DNA of 64,000 bases from an uncultured Porphyromonadaceae bacterium (GCA_900538555.1 UPYI01000014.1:34816-98815), one strand, 5' to 3'; shown: positions 1 to 10,300, counted from the first letter of the stretch. Made by a program: numbers and translations. The notes: generated from the letters alone by a model not told the origin.

Positions 1-1271
1 ACCGCTTCCGATTCTTTTTGCAGTTCGATCGCTTTTTTGTAAAAGTTCAGGGCTTCTTCGCTGCCGAAATCGTCGAACCGGGTATAGCATATTTCGTTTT
101 GCAGCGGAAAATATATTTCGTCTTTTCCCGTCGGGGCAGCCTCTTCCGCTTCGTCGATCGCATCGATGCTGTCGAGCAGTTCGTCATAATCGGCATCTTC
201 TGGCCATGAGTCCTCGATAGCCCCGATACGAGCTAGGGAGGCGAGGTTCGCCGTTTCTGCCGGATAGGCTTCCCGTTCGATATTGACGATAAACAGATAA
301 ATTGCCACTGTGTCGGGGATTTGGAGGCGGTCGGTTGCAAACCAGCCGACGTGCAGGGTTTCGTCTATTGCCAGCAGGTAATCGTCGTAGGGTGAGTTAA
401 ACGGCATTCCGATATTTCGCGGGTCCGAAAATTGATGGTTGTCGGCATTGTATCGGGTGGCGAAAATATCGTACCCGCCGATCGATCCGTCGCCGTCGGA
501 GGCATAATAGAGAGTCGTTCTGTCGGCGGTCAGGAACGGATAGTTCTGATTGCCCGGTGTGGCGATGTCGCCTTCGAGCGGCAGAGCTTCCCCCCAGATT
601 CCGTTGTCGGACAAGGTACGTTCGACGAGCTTGATGTTGTGGTTGTCGTCGGGTTGTGCCGATATCTGCCATTTGCCCCGTGCGTCGGTAAAGGCTGTGC
701 CGTCGATACCGGGATGCAGGCTCTCTTCTATTTTGCCGTTGCCGGGAGACAGCCGGTACTCTTTGAAAAATTCCGATTTGTTTACCAACAGGCTGTCGAT
801 AATCTGTATCTGCTCTACGTCTCTGAGCAGTCCTGCCGCGGTTTGGACAGCCTCGATTTGGCGAAGCAATGTTTCCGGGACGGCTTGTTTGTTCTTCTGC
901 AATCCGTCGCGATAGGATTTGTAATATTTTGCCGCTTCTTCGAATCGGTAGAATCGGGAACAGAGTTTGCCTAAATAGTGGTCTGATTCCAATATTTTCT
1001 GTGCAGATCCGATACGAAGGTACTTTTCCGCTTCGGCGTATTTGCCTGTTTCGTAGAGGCACACGCCATACCAGTGGTTCAGTGCGGCATCTTTGGGTTT
1101 CTTGGACAATAGGACCTGGAATGCAGGGATGGCTTCGGCGTATTTGCCTGCGCTGTACAACTCTTTTGCTTGTGCGAGAGTGGGTGCCGCCGACCCGGAT
1201 ATCGCGGCGGAGAACAGAACCAAAAGTGCGATGCACCGGTACAATATGTGTCGTTTGTACGAGGATGCCAT
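1..1271 (-). CDS. TPR / PD40 beta-propeller protein (partial)
   Basis: The gene is open from an ATG at 1271 to the left edge, so its C-terminus is missing; 423 codons are visible. An in-frame TAG lies four codons before this ATG, which fixes the start. A hydrophobic signal-like segment (about residues 14-30) is followed by TPR-like helices around residues 30-125 (repeats of the form AKELYSAGKYAEAIPAFQ and ETGKYAEAEKYL). Two PD40/WD40-like strands follow, with the typical PFLTADRTTLYYASDG and GGYDIFATRY pattern. Such TPR-PD40 proteins are common periplasmic or outer-membrane-associated proteins in Bacteroidetes, often with a C-terminal OmpA domain, which would lie outside the window. The precise function is unknown. 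Confidence 0.75.
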   Translation of the reverse strand, partial: MASSYKRHILYRCIALLVLFSAAISGSAAPTLAQAKELYSAGKYAEAIPAFQVLLSKKPKDAALNHWYGVCLYETGKYAEAEKYLRIGSAQKILESDHYLGKLCSRFYRFEEAAKYYKSYRDGLQKNKQAVPETLLRQIEAVQTAAGLLRDVEQIQIIDSLLVNKSEFFKEYRLSPGNGKIEESLHPGIDGTAFTDARGKWQISAQPDDNHNIKLVERTLSDNGIWGEALPLEGDIATPGNQNYPFLTADRTTLYYASDGDGSIGGYDIFATRYNADNHQFSDPRNIGMPFNSPYDDYLLAIDETLHVGWFATDRLQIPDTVAIYLFIVNIEREAYPAETANLASLARIGAIEDSWPEDADYDELLDSIDAIDEAEEAAPTGKDEIYFPLQNEICYTRFDDFGSEEALNFYKKAIELQKESEA

Positions 1272-1340
1272 GGATTGTGTCTATTTATCTTTTCAAAGAT
1301 ACGATTTTATTCGGAAGATTGGTTGTTTGGCTTCGATTTT

Positions 1341-1805
1341 TTATCGGGGAAGTTTTTTCAGGTACCTTTCGATAAACTCGGTTTGGTCTTCCTTGCTCGA
1401 AAATACATGGAGCGGGAGACAGAAAAAGCTGTATTTCCCGGTGAAAAGTATCAGCTCGTTTTTTTCGTATTGCCAGCGGACGATTTTATGCCATGCGATC
1501 GGTTCGTCTTTGTGGTTCTCGAAGTGGCAGATCAGTCCGGTTTCGTTTATCTCGACGCTTTTTTCCAATAGGGATAGCCTGCATTCGGGCAGGAGGGCGT
1601 ATGAGAAATAGAGGTGGAAAATGAACAGGGGGACGATCAGAAACAGGATCATGAGCGCTACATATACGAAGTTGAGGTTGATCGGGATGAATGCAAACGG
1701 CAACAGGACGAGCGTGCACAGCCATAAGGCGTTGCGCTTGAAATATCTGCGGAGCAGAATGTTGAAGTAGTGCGAAGCGGTTGTGCTGTAAGGCAGGGTC
1801 GTCAT
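1341..1805 (-). CDS. YcxB-like membrane protein
   Basis: A 154-residue protein starting at an ATG. Two adjacent hydrophobic helices (about residues 26-65) are followed by a soluble C-terminal part containing VEINETGLICHFENHKDEPIAWHKIVRW and ending with a short lysine-rich tail. This layout (two membrane helices plus a small domain with the W-x-I/V-V-R-W-x-Y-E motif) matches YcxB-like proteins, whose role is not known. It lies 69 bases upstream of the TPR/PD40 gene on the same strand and could be cotranscribed with it. The family assignment is by pattern only. Confidence 0.6.
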   Translation of the reverse strand: MTTLPYSTTASHYFNILLRRYFKRNALWLCTLVLLPFAFIPINLNFVYVALMILFLIVPLFIFHLYFSYALLPECRLSLLEKSVEINETGLICHFENHKDEPIAWHKIVRWQYEKNELILFTGKYSFFCLPLHVFSSKEDQTEFIERYLKKLPR

Positions 1806-1985
1806 GGCGTTTTTGTCGTATTATATGATGTTTGAGTAAAGGTATGTATTTCTTGCGACGTGGCAAATCCTATGGCGAAAAATCTGATTCCGGTTTTATC
1901 CGGGGAATGGGATTAAAAGTCTGTTCCGGAGAAAATAAATTTGATTTTTATACTACTTTTGTCCCCCGAAAAAAAATATAAGGAG

Positions 1986-2351
1986 ATGCAAGGTGTATAT
2001 ACAGTTTTATTATTGATCGTTTCCAATCTGTTCATGACATTTGCGTGGTATGGACATTTGAAATTGCAGGAGACCAAGTTCGGAAATTTACCGCTTTACG
2101 GGGTTATTCTGTTTTCGTGGGGAATCGCTCTGTTCGAATATTGTTTTCAAGTGCCGGCGAACCGGATCGGATTCCGTGAGAATGGCGGACCATTCTCGTT
2201 GATGCAGTTGAAAGTGATCCAAGAGGTGATCACATTGGTGGTGTTTACCATTTTCGCGACGGTGTTGTTTAAGGGCGAATCGTTGCATTGGAATCATCTG
2301 GCGGCGTTCGTCTGTCTGGTGGCGGCAGTCTATTTCGTCTTTATGAAATAA
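1986..2351 (+). CDS. DMT-type small membrane protein (DUF486-like)
   Basis: 121 residues from the ATG at 1986; an upstream in-frame start at 1941 would add a charged, unconserved-looking leader, so the later ATG is preferred. There are four predicted hydrophobic segments. The pattern GHLKLQETKFGNLPLYGVILFSWGIALFEYCFQVPANRIG, then FSLMQLKVIQEVITLVVF and a closing helix, is characteristic of the DUF486 'DMT family protein' group, small inner-membrane proteins related to drug/metabolite transporters. Transport substrate is unknown. It is followed by a strong hairpin at 2413-2452. Confidence 0.75.
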   Translation: MQGVYTVLLLIVSNLFMTFAWYGHLKLQETKFGNLPLYGVILFSWGIALFEYCFQVPANRIGFRENGGPFSLMQLKVIQEVITLVVFTIFATVLFKGESLHWNHLAAFVCLVAAVYFVFMK

Positions 2352-2390
2352 CAGCCCTGTATCGTAGCATTGCATGACAGATAAGACGAT

Positions 2391-2410
2391 AAAAGGTGCA
2401 TGAATATGAA
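2391..2410 (+). repeat. 20-base match to the tandem repeat at 26.9-27.1 kb
   Basis: The 20 bases AAAAGGTGCATGAATATGAA are identical to the junction segment in each of the 75-bp tandem units at 26903-27127. The rest of the unit is absent here, so this looks like a residual end of the same repeat family, lying just before the hairpin at 2413-2452. Confidence 0.5.
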
Positions 2411-2412
2411 TG

Positions 2413-2452
2413 CAATTACCCCTCGCCATCGACTTGTGGCGAGGGGTAATTG
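2413..2452. terminator. 16-bp perfect hairpin after the DMT gene
   Basis: CAATTACCCCTCGCCA (2413-2428) and its exact reverse complement (2437-2452) enclose an 8-base loop. It lies 61 bases after the DMT stop codon and between convergent genes. No clear U-tract follows on either side, so termination is likely but not certain; the remaining bases up to 2625 hold nothing else recognisable. Confidence 0.55.
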
Positions 2453-2625
2453 TATAGGTGTTTCAATTGCGGTGTGCCTGTGAATGCCTCATCTGTTGCG
2501 TTGTCATCGGAATTCGGGCAAAGGCGTTTGCGGGCAATTTCTTGTTGCCTTTGTTAATTGCAGCTTTATCCGTTCTGCCGCGCTTGAAAGACGCTGTATC
2601 GAAACCTTGTGTTTTGAAGTGTTTC

Positions 2626-5097
2626 CTATAATCTTACTTTTACGGTTTGGTTTCCGCTCCGTACTAAATAGAGTTGCTGAGGCGGTAACGGGACGATGAT
2701 ACGCTCCTGCTTTTCACAAACGGTTCGCAGCAATGTGCCCGCTTCGTCGTATATGCCGATTGTCTCCGTTTCGCTGCCGGTCGGGCGTTCGATGATAATG
2801 GCGTTCTCTTTCCCATAGACTTTAATCCTGCCGGGGGCATTGCCGTCTATGCTTCCGGGTTGTTCCAACGCGATGAAAAGCATGGCGAACGAGCTTTCCG
2901 GAATCGGAAGTTCAATGTTCAGGTCTGCATCGAGTCGGCCGGTTATCTCTTCGCCGTCGAAAGAAACGGAGTGTATAAGCCAACCTTCTGTCGGGGTGAT
3001 CTGTATCGGTAACGGTTGGTCTTTGCTGACCGGAATCGTGACCGCTCCGTTTTCGGCATGCGAAATCAGCAACTGGTATTGCTCTTGTACCTGCGGTTCT
3101 TTATCGAACCGAACATTCAGTACCAATGTTTCGGTAACAGTCGTCGTATAGCTGTTGCGTGCAATGTCGTCCGTGATGTCCGTGCCGTTCCGTTCGAGGC
3201 TTGCACAGCGGTATCCTTTCGCCGGAATGAGCGACAAGGTGATATCGTTGCCTTCTGTTACCGGTTCGCAGTGCAACAGTTCTATTGCGATACTTCCGAG
3301 TTTCACTTTTCCGCCGGACGGATTGTAAACGATATACACCGGATAGGAGGGGATCGGTTCGAACCGGATTTCGAAACTGTGCGTACGGGTCACTTGCGCG
3401 ATCGTATATTGTCCGCCGGACAGTTGCGGGGTGATGTCGTTGCCGTCGAGACTGGCGGATGCGATTCTATATCCTTCGTCGGGGAGAATACGGACGGTCA
3501 GCGGTTCGTACATGCGGATTGCCAGCGTATTGTTTTCCGTTTCGTTGAGCCATACTTTTCCGCCTGCCGTGTGGGTCTGACGAATGGTGTAAACCGGTCG
3601 GCTGTCGGGGAATGCGACCTCTTGGATGTCGTGGAAGTTGCTCCACGGATATGTTTCACGGTAGGCATCTGCCGCGCCTGCCGGTACATATAACGTACAA
3701 TTCGGGAATATGGCGGATGAAAATTCGACGGATAGCGGTTGAGCGGTTTTGGAACGGACGGTTGTCAGTTTCGAACAATAAGAAAAGCCGTCGCTTCCGA
3801 TCCCCGTAACGTATTCTCCTATGGTCAGGGTCGTGAGAGTGCTCATGATATCGGAAAACAGGTAGTCTACATTCCGCCCGATATAGATGTCTGTGACCGG
3901 ACTGTACCGGAATGCGTAGTGATTCCATCCGGGAAGTTCCAACGGGTTCTTTCCGTCTTCGATAAATACCCGCGAAAGGTTGGAACATCCCGAAAAAGCG
4001 TTTTCCGGCAATTCATTGACATGGTTCCCGACGGTTATGACGCGCAGTGTGGGATGTTGATAGAACGGTGTCCGGTAACAGTCCCGGTCCCAATAGACCG
4101 AATCCAAAGGCGTTTGGTTGAATATACTTGTTTTGCCGGTGGTCGTCAGCCTGTCGCCGCTCTCGAAGATCGCTTCGGTCAGTTGTTCGCAATAGGAGAA
4201 AGCTCCGTCGTCTACGGTTGTTACACTACCGGGTATGACAATGGTTTTGAGCGATGAATTTCCGCTGAAAGCGTTGTCTGCGATATATTTCAGCCGGTTC
4301 GGTAATACGACTTCGGTCAGTTGCCGGCAATTATTGAATGCGCTCCTGCCGATTGTATCCAACTGTTCGGGCAGGACGATCGAAACAAGTCCGGCTCCGG
4401 AGAACATCGAATTCGGTATTCGGTTGATTCCTTGTGGAATAGAGATTTCGGTCAATTGTTCGCATCCTCTGAAAACAGCCTCCTCCAATTCCGTAACCGA
4501 TTCGGGCAGCACGACACGGGCAAGGCTTGTGCAGGAAGAGAACGCTCCCATTCCGATTTTTTGCAACTGCCGGTTCATTGTGATATCGTTGAGAGCCGGA
4601 CACTCATAGAATGCGAACGACCCGATCTCGATCAGGCTTTCGGGCAGAACGACGCTACCCAATCGGGTGCAATTCTGAAAGGCGGCATCGCCTATCCGGG
4701 TCACACTTTCGGGCAATACGATTCGGGTCAGCGAGTTGCATTGGCTAAACAGGTATGTGCCTATGGTATTGTCTTCGCTGTAATAGTTTTGGTGATAAGG
4801 TGCTCCGCCCGCCTGTATATCCGTTTGCGAGATATCCAATGTGGCGAGTTGTCCTTCGGTCGCTTCTCCGTTTACGTCCCGTCCTGCCATTTCGCGGAGG
4901 AATTTAAGGTCGGTTCCGTTCAGTTTTCCGCTTATTGTCAGTTGGTCGATTTGATATTTTTGTCCGGCTTCGATGAACGAGGCGAGGGTTCCGGCTTGTT
5001 CTACGGTTATCGTCCGGGCTGTCTGTGCCTGCAAACCAATGAAATTATAGCTTATGAGACATAGTACGAAGCACGAGAGGGTGAATCTTTGGGTCAT
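2626..5097 (-). CDS. BspA-like leucine-rich repeat surface protein
   Basis: 823 residues from an ATG with a signal peptide ending around AQA (residue 26). Residues about 100-470 hold many LRR_5 (Treponema pallidum/BspA type) repeats of the form AFxxCxxLxxVVLPESVTxIGxxAF. Residues about 500-740 hold three related beta-rich modules beginning with YxIxxxxxxGGKVxL/GAVTI, like InlB B-repeats or Ig-like stalks. The last 70 residues (KVYGKENAIIIERP ... IGIYDEAGTLLRTV ... YLVRSGNQTVKVRL) resemble the C-terminal sorting-like domains of Bacteroidales surface proteins. BspA relatives take part in adhesion; that role is inferred here. No neighbour suggests an operon. Confidence 0.85.
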   Translation of the reverse strand: MTQRFTLSCFVLCLISYNFIGLQAQTARTITVEQAGTLASFIEAGQKYQIDQLTISGKLNGTDLKFLREMAGRDVNGEATEGQLATLDISQTDIQAGGAPYHQNYYSEDNTIGTYLFSQCNSLTRIVLPESVTRIGDAAFQNCTRLGSVVLPESLIEIGSFAFYECPALNDITMNRQLQKIGMGAFSSCTSLARVVLPESVTELEEAVFRGCEQLTEISIPQGINRIPNSMFSGAGLVSIVLPEQLDTIGRSAFNNCRQLTEVVLPNRLKYIADNAFSGNSSLKTIVIPGSVTTVDDGAFSYCEQLTEAIFESGDRLTTTGKTSIFNQTPLDSVYWDRDCYRTPFYQHPTLRVITVGNHVNELPENAFSGCSNLSRVFIEDGKNPLELPGWNHYAFRYSPVTDIYIGRNVDYLFSDIMSTLTTLTIGEYVTGIGSDGFSYCSKLTTVRSKTAQPLSVEFSSAIFPNCTLYVPAGAADAYRETYPWSNFHDIQEVAFPDSRPVYTIRQTHTAGGKVWLNETENNTLAIRMYEPLTVRILPDEGYRIASASLDGNDITPQLSGGQYTIAQVTRTHSFEIRFEPIPSYPVYIVYNPSGGKVKLGSIAIELLHCEPVTEGNDITLSLIPAKGYRCASLERNGTDITDDIARNSYTTTVTETLVLNVRFDKEPQVQEQYQLLISHAENGAVTIPVSKDQPLPIQITPTEGWLIHSVSFDGEEITGRLDADLNIELPIPESSFAMLFIALEQPGSIDGNAPGRIKVYGKENAIIIERPTGSETETIGIYDEAGTLLRTVCEKQERIIVPLPPQQLYLVRSGNQTVKVRL

Positions 5098-5246
5098 CTG
5101 TTTTATGGGTTAGGACAATGTTCGACAATGTATCAAAAGTATATAAAAATGTTGGGCTGTCAAAATAAAGTTTACGATATAATTATTACATTTTGCTTTG
5201 GTTGGGCGGTCTGTGTTTTGTTTCTTATAACATTCTATAAATAGTT

Positions 5247-5282
5247 TTTGCAAAAAAACTTCGTCGCAGATGACTATCTTTG
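5247..5282 (+). promoter_or_regulatory. Promoter of the Crp/Fnr gene
   Basis: A -7 box TATCTTTG at 5275-5282 lies 25 bases before the ATG at 5307. A TTTG at 5247-5250 is a possible -33 element, but its spacing of 24 is longer than the usual 19-21. The TTG inside the -7 box is in frame with the gene but cannot be its start. Confidence 0.55.
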
Positions 5283-5306
5283 CACCACATTTATAATAAT
5301 GTATAT

Positions 5307-5894
5307 ATGTTTCACTTTATCGATTATATTTCTCATCCGTCTGCCTTTTCGGAAGAGGCACAAGCCTTGTTGAAGACATTGGTATCGGAACGTAGTTTTA
5401 AAAAAGGAGAGAAGTTGGTCGGTAGGGAAGAACTGGATACGCAGGCTTTTTTTATCAAGACCGGTGCCGCCCGGGTTTTCTTTTTGAAAAACGGAAAAGA
5501 GGTCACTTACAATTTCGCTTTTGAGAACGATTGGGCTCTTTCGTTGAGGAAAAAGGTAGGTCGGGGCGATTTTTACGATGTGATCGAGTTTATCGAGGAC
5601 AGCGAGGTGTATGTGGTTCGGAGAAACCAACAGTTGTGGATGCAGCTGGCAGAGAAAGATATACAGATCTGTATGATGATCAATCGGTTGCTGATCGGGT
5701 ATTCCGATTATATGGAGGAGCGGATGCTGGTTTTGCAAAATGCAACGGCAAGCGAGCGGTACCGTTGGGTATTGGATCGTTATCCGAAACTGTTGCAACG
5801 CGCTACTCTCGGTCAGGTGGCTTCGTTCTTGGGAATCACTCAGGAAACATTGAGCCGGATACGTTCCGGAAAATATACGGCGGCCTCGGAATAG
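5307..5894 (+). CDS. Crp/Fnr family transcriptional regulator
   Basis: 195 residues from the ATG at 5307. An in-frame TTG at 5280 falls inside the -7 promoter box and is rejected. Residues about 15-110 form a cNMP-binding-like beta-barrel (GEKLVGREELDTQAFFIKTGAARVFFLKNGKEVTYNF). The last 45 residues contain a degenerate helix-turn-helix, with LLQRATLGQVASFLGITQETLSRIRSGK as recognition helix, typical of Bacteroidetes Crp/Fnr proteins. No cysteine cluster for Fnr-type oxygen sensing is visible. It is 246 bases upstream of, and codirectional with, an RND efflux operon; an inverted repeat lies between them, so local control of that pump is a reasonable inference. Confidence 0.85.
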   Translation: MFHFIDYISHPSAFSEEAQALLKTLVSERSFKKGEKLVGREELDTQAFFIKTGAARVFFLKNGKEVTYNFAFENDWALSLRKKVGRGDFYDVIEFIEDSEVYVVRRNQQLWMQLAEKDIQICMMINRLLIGYSDYMEERMLVLQNATASERYRWVLDRYPKLLQRATLGQVASFLGITQETLSRIRSGKYTAASE

Positions 5895-5910
5895 TCATAG
5901 GGTGTTAATT

Positions 5911-5942
5911 TTTATGTTAATAACAGTTTTGATTAACATAAA
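5911..5942. promoter_or_regulatory. Inverted repeat, candidate operator
   Basis: TTTATGTTAAT, ten bases, then ATTAACATAAA: an 11-bp perfect inverted repeat whose half-site centres are 21 bp apart, two helical turns. It lies just after the Crp/Fnr gene and about 60-90 bases upstream of the -7 box of the efflux operon. It could bind the adjacent regulator; an AT-rich terminator of the regulator gene is the alternative. Confidence 0.45.
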
Positions 5943-6000
5943 TTGGGCTCTCTGAAAGTGGAATATGATATATATCAAAAATAGAAAAATAAAAGCTGTG

Positions 6001-6008
6001 TATCTTTG
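6001..6008 (+). promoter_or_regulatory. Promoter -7 box of RND operon 1
   Basis: TATCTTTG followed by CA, as at several other starts in this window. No good -33 motif is seen at the usual distance. A GATATATATC palindrome lies at 5967-5976. The implied leader before the ATG at 6141 is about 125 bases. Confidence 0.5.
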
Positions 6009-6140
6009 CACGGAAAATGAAACGGATCCGATCGGGCGGATGCATACCGGTTGTGTCGGTTCGGAGTGATCCGAGAATAGGTTTGTTCGATAGGGTTAAG
6101 AATTTCGATATTGCAATAATAATCACAAATAGTATATTTT

Positions 6141-7277
6141 ATGAAAATCAGACAATCTATGTTTGTACAATTGCGCAACGTATCTTTTGCTCTTTTGGGA
6201 GTAGCGCTTTTCTCTTGCTCGGGGAATAAGGGAGCTATGCCTAATATGGAAAGAGAGCTGGCGGTAGTGACGTTGAACCCGACTGTTCGGGAATTGAAGA
6301 GTAACTATCCGGCGATTATCAAAGGTCGTCAGGATATCGAAATCCGTCCGCAAGTGGGTGGTTTTATTACGAAATTATGTGTAGATGAAGGTTCGGTGGT
6401 TCGCAAAGGACAGATTCTGTTCGAGATCGACCCCGTACAATACGAGTCGGCGGTAAATGTTGCGGAAGCAGCCGTGAAGGTGGCGGAATCGGCAGTTGCT
6501 ACGGCAGAGCTGACAGCCAAGAACAACCGTGAATTGGCAAGAAAAAACATCATCAGCGAATATGAATTGCAGACGACCGAAAATCAACTGGCTACGCAAA
6601 AAGCTCAGTTGGCTCAGGCTCAGGCTCAATTGACCAATGCCCGCAAGAATTTGTCGTACACCAAAGTGGAAAGCCCGTCGAACGGTATTGTAGGTACGAT
6701 TCCTTATCGTGTGGGTAGCTTGGTGAGCGCATCTATTGCACAGCCTTTGACTACGGTTTCCGACAATTCCGAGATGTTTGCCTATTTCTCCATGAACGAG
6801 AAGCAGATTCTGGAACTGTTGCGCCGTCAGGACGGTTCGCAAAAAGATCTTTTGGCAAGTCTTCCGCAAGTCGATCTGGTATTGGCTGACGGAGAGAAAT
6901 ATGCTCAAAAAGGAAAAATCAAAACATTGAGCGGCGTATTCGATCTTTCGACCGGAGCGGCAACCGTGCGTGCGGCTTTTGCCAATCCGCAGAATCTGTT
7001 GCGTAGCGGAAGTACGGGTATGGTAGAAATCCCGTCGTTGCATAACGACGTGCTTGTAGTACCCCAACAGGCAACCTATGAAATTCAGGATAAGAAGTTC
7101 GTGTATCGCGTAGAGGACGACTCTACGGTGAAGAGTGTGGAGATTGATATTCTTCCGTTGGATAACGGAAAAGAGTATGTGGTATTGTCGGGCTTGAAAG
7201 CCGGCGATCGTATCGCTATCGAAGGTGTCGGAACGATTTTGCGGGACGGCATGAAAATCAGACCGGTGGAGAAATAA
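6141..7277 (+). CDS. RND efflux periplasmic adaptor (AcrA-like lipoprotein)
   Basis: 378 residues. The N-terminus has a lipoprotein signal peptide with lipobox LFSC (VALFSCSGNKG). The membrane fusion protein layout follows: biotinyl-lipoyl half (IEIRPQVGGFITKLCVDEGSVVRKGQILFEIDP), an alpha-helical hairpin with heptad-like AEAAVKVAESAVATAELTAKN and QLATQKAQLAQAQAQL segments (residues about 105-180), the second lipoyl half, then beta-barrel and membrane-proximal domains. It would be anchored to the inner membrane and connect the pump at 7349 to the TolC-like protein at 10543. First gene of a three-gene operon with a gap of 71 bases to the pump. Confidence 0.93.
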   Translation: MKIRQSMFVQLRNVSFALLGVALFSCSGNKGAMPNMERELAVVTLNPTVRELKSNYPAIIKGRQDIEIRPQVGGFITKLCVDEGSVVRKGQILFEIDPVQYESAVNVAEAAVKVAESAVATAELTAKNNRELARKNIISEYELQTTENQLATQKAQLAQAQAQLTNARKNLSYTKVESPSNGIVGTIPYRVGSLVSASIAQPLTTVSDNSEMFAYFSMNEKQILELLRRQDGSQKDLLASLPQVDLVLADGEKYAQKGKIKTLSGVFDLSTGAATVRAAFANPQNLLRSGSTGMVEIPSLHNDVLVVPQQATYEIQDKKFVYRVEDDSTVKSVEIDILPLDNGKEYVVLSGLKAGDRIAIEGVGTILRDGMKIRPVEK

Positions 7278-7348
7278 AACCGGATGCAGAAATAACGCAG
7301 AAAGAAATCGAGTTTAAGCTGCACCGTGCAGCTAAAAAATAGAGGAAT

Positions 7349-10300
7349 ATGAAATTAGACAGATTTATAAATCGTCCGGTGCTATCGACGGTCATTTCTA
7401 TTTTGATCGTTATCTTGGGTATTATCGGTCTGGTATCCCTGCCGATTACGCAGTATCCCGATATTGCGCCTCCGACGATTCAGGTAAGTACGACTTATAC
7501 GGGTGCGAATGCACAGACGGTGCTGAATAGTGTGATTGCACCGTTGGAAGAGGAAATCAACGGTGTGGAGAACATGGCGTACATGGTATCTTCGGCAACG
7601 AATACCGGTAACGCGACGATCACCGTTTACTTTAAACAAGGCACCGACCCCGATATGGCGGCGGTGAACGTACAGAACCGTGTGGCGAAAGCTCAGGGTT
7701 TCCTCCCGTCGGAGGTTACTCGTGTCGGTGTGATTACGAGCAAGCGTCAGACCAGTATGTTGATGAGTGTCTCGCTGTATAGTGCTGACGACAAGTACGA
7801 TTTGCGCTTTTTGGAGAATTACGCCAAGATCAACCTGATTCCGCAGATCCAGCGTGTGCCCGGTGTGGGTGACGCCATGGTGATGGGTTCGGACTATTCG
7901 ATGCGTATCTGGCTGAAACCCGATGTGATGGCACAGTACAAACTGATGCCTTCCGATATAACGAATGCCCTTGCCGAACAGAATATCGAGGCGGCTCCGG
8001 GTCAGTTCGGTGAAAACGGAAACCAATCGTTCCAATACGTGATGAAATATCGCGGACGTTTGCAGACCGAAGAGGAGTTCGAGGACATCGTGATACGGGC
8101 AAATTCGAACGGTCAGGTGCTGCGTCTGAAAGATGTAGCCCGAATCGAATTGGGACGATTGACCTACGGCTTTACCAACAAGGTGGACGGACATCCCGGT
8201 GTTACGGCGATGATCTTCCAGACCGCAGGGTCGAATGCCACCGAGATTATCAGCAACATTACCGATCTGCTCGAAGCCTCCAAGCGCGATCTTCCCCCCG
8301 GAATGGAAATCGCGATCTTGATGAATACCAACGACTTCTTGCAGGCATCTATCCACGAGGTGATCAAAACCTTGTTGGAAGCATTCGTGCTGGTGTTCAT
8401 TGTGGTGTATGTCTTCTTGCAGGACTTCCGTTCGACATTGATTCCCGCTATTGCCATACCGGTGGCGTTGATCGGTACGTTCTTTGTCTTGTATCTGATC
8501 GGATTCAGCATCAACTTGCTGACCCTTTGTGCCATGATTCTGGCTATTGCGATCGTGGTCGATGATGCGATCGTGGTGGTGGAAGCAGTCCATGCGAAGC
8601 TCGACCAAGGGTATAAATCGGCGCGTAAGGCATCTATCGACGCGATGAACGAAATTTCGGGAGCTATCCTTTCGATTACGTTGGTGATGATGTCCGTGTT
8701 TATTCCGGTGAGCTTCATGGGCGGAACATCCGGTATTTTCTATCGCCAGTTCGGTTTGACGATGGCTATATCTATCGCTTTGTCGGCATTGAACGCCTTG
8801 ACGTTGAGTCCGGCTTTGTGTGCGATCTTCCTGAAACCTCATCAGGGGGCAGACGGTAAGAAGCCGTCGTTGGTAAGCCGTTTCCATACCGCATTCAATG
8901 CCGCATACGATGTATTGCTTACCAAATATAAGAAAGGCGTAACTTTCTTTATCAACAAGAAAGTACTTTCGTTCGTGATTGTGGGAGTGTCGATCGTCCT
9001 GTTGGTGGTCTTGATGCGTATCACGCCTACCGGTCTGGTGCCGAACGAAGATACCGGTACTATATTTGCGGTGATCAATACGCCGCCCGCTACCTCTATG
9101 GAAAATACGGAAGCGGCGTTGGATAAACTGGACAGCCTGATTGCCGAAACTCCGGCAATAAAATCGCGGACGCAGATCATGGGTTACAGCTTTATTGCCG
9201 GACAAGGAAATACTTACGGTACATTTATCTGTAAACTGAAAGACTGGTCGGAACGTGGCAAAGGACAGGATGTAAACTCGGTTGTGGGATCGTTGTACAT
9301 GCGGGCGAAAATGGCTATTCCGAATGCCACCGTATTGATATTCGCTCCGCCGATGATTCCCGGATATAGTGTGACGAATGGTTTTGAGTTGAACTTGCAG
9401 GATAAGACGGGCGGTGATCTGGGCCGTTTCTTCGAAATCACGCAGGAGTTCCTGGCGAAGTTGAACGAACGCCCCGAAATCGCTGCGGCGCAAACTACAT
9501 TCAACCCTTCGTTCCCGCAATACATGATCGACATCGATGTCGCCAAATGTAAACAGGCGGGAATCAGCCCGAGCCTTATCCTGTCTACGTTGCAGGGATA
9601 TTATGGCGGTATGTATATTTCGAACTTCAACCGTTTCGGTAAGTTGTATCGTGTCATGATGCAGGCGGATGCGGAAGACCGTGTCAGCCCCGAAACCTTG
9701 AACCGGATCATGATCCGTAACGGTTCGGATATGGCGCCGATCTCGCAGTACGTTACGTTGCGCAAGGTATATGGTCCCGACAACATCAAACGTTTCAACA
9801 TGTTTACCGCCATATCGGTGAACGGTACGCCGGCTGCCGGTTATACTTCGGGACAGGCGATTCAGGCTATCGAGGAAGTGGCTGCCGAAACCCTGCCTAC
9901 CGGATACGGTTATGAGTATTCGGGTATGACCCGTGAAGAGCAGAGTGCCGGAGGTAGTACGACGGCGATTATCTTTGCCTTGTGTCTGGTATTCGTTTAC
10001 CTGTTGTTGAGTGCGCAATACGAAAGTTATATCCTGCCGTTGTCGGTAATCCTCACGATTCCGTTCGGTTTGTGCGGTAGCTTTATTTTCGCCCAGATGA
10101 TGGGTGTGGACAACAATATCTATTTGCAGATTGCCTTGATCATGTTGATGGGATTGTTGGCAAAGAACGCGATTTTGATCGTAGAGTTCGCTCTGGAACG
10201 CCGCCGTACGGGTATGTCGATTATCAATGCCGCCGTGCAGGGAGCCATATCCCGTTTGCGCCCGATCTTGATGACCTCGTTGGCAATGATCGTCGGTCTG

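Noticed and set aside
397..1236. 279-codon open frame on the minus strand
   Set aside because: The frame is shifted relative to the TPR/PD40 coding frame, which has a signal peptide and clear TPR and propeller motifs and runs off the window edge.
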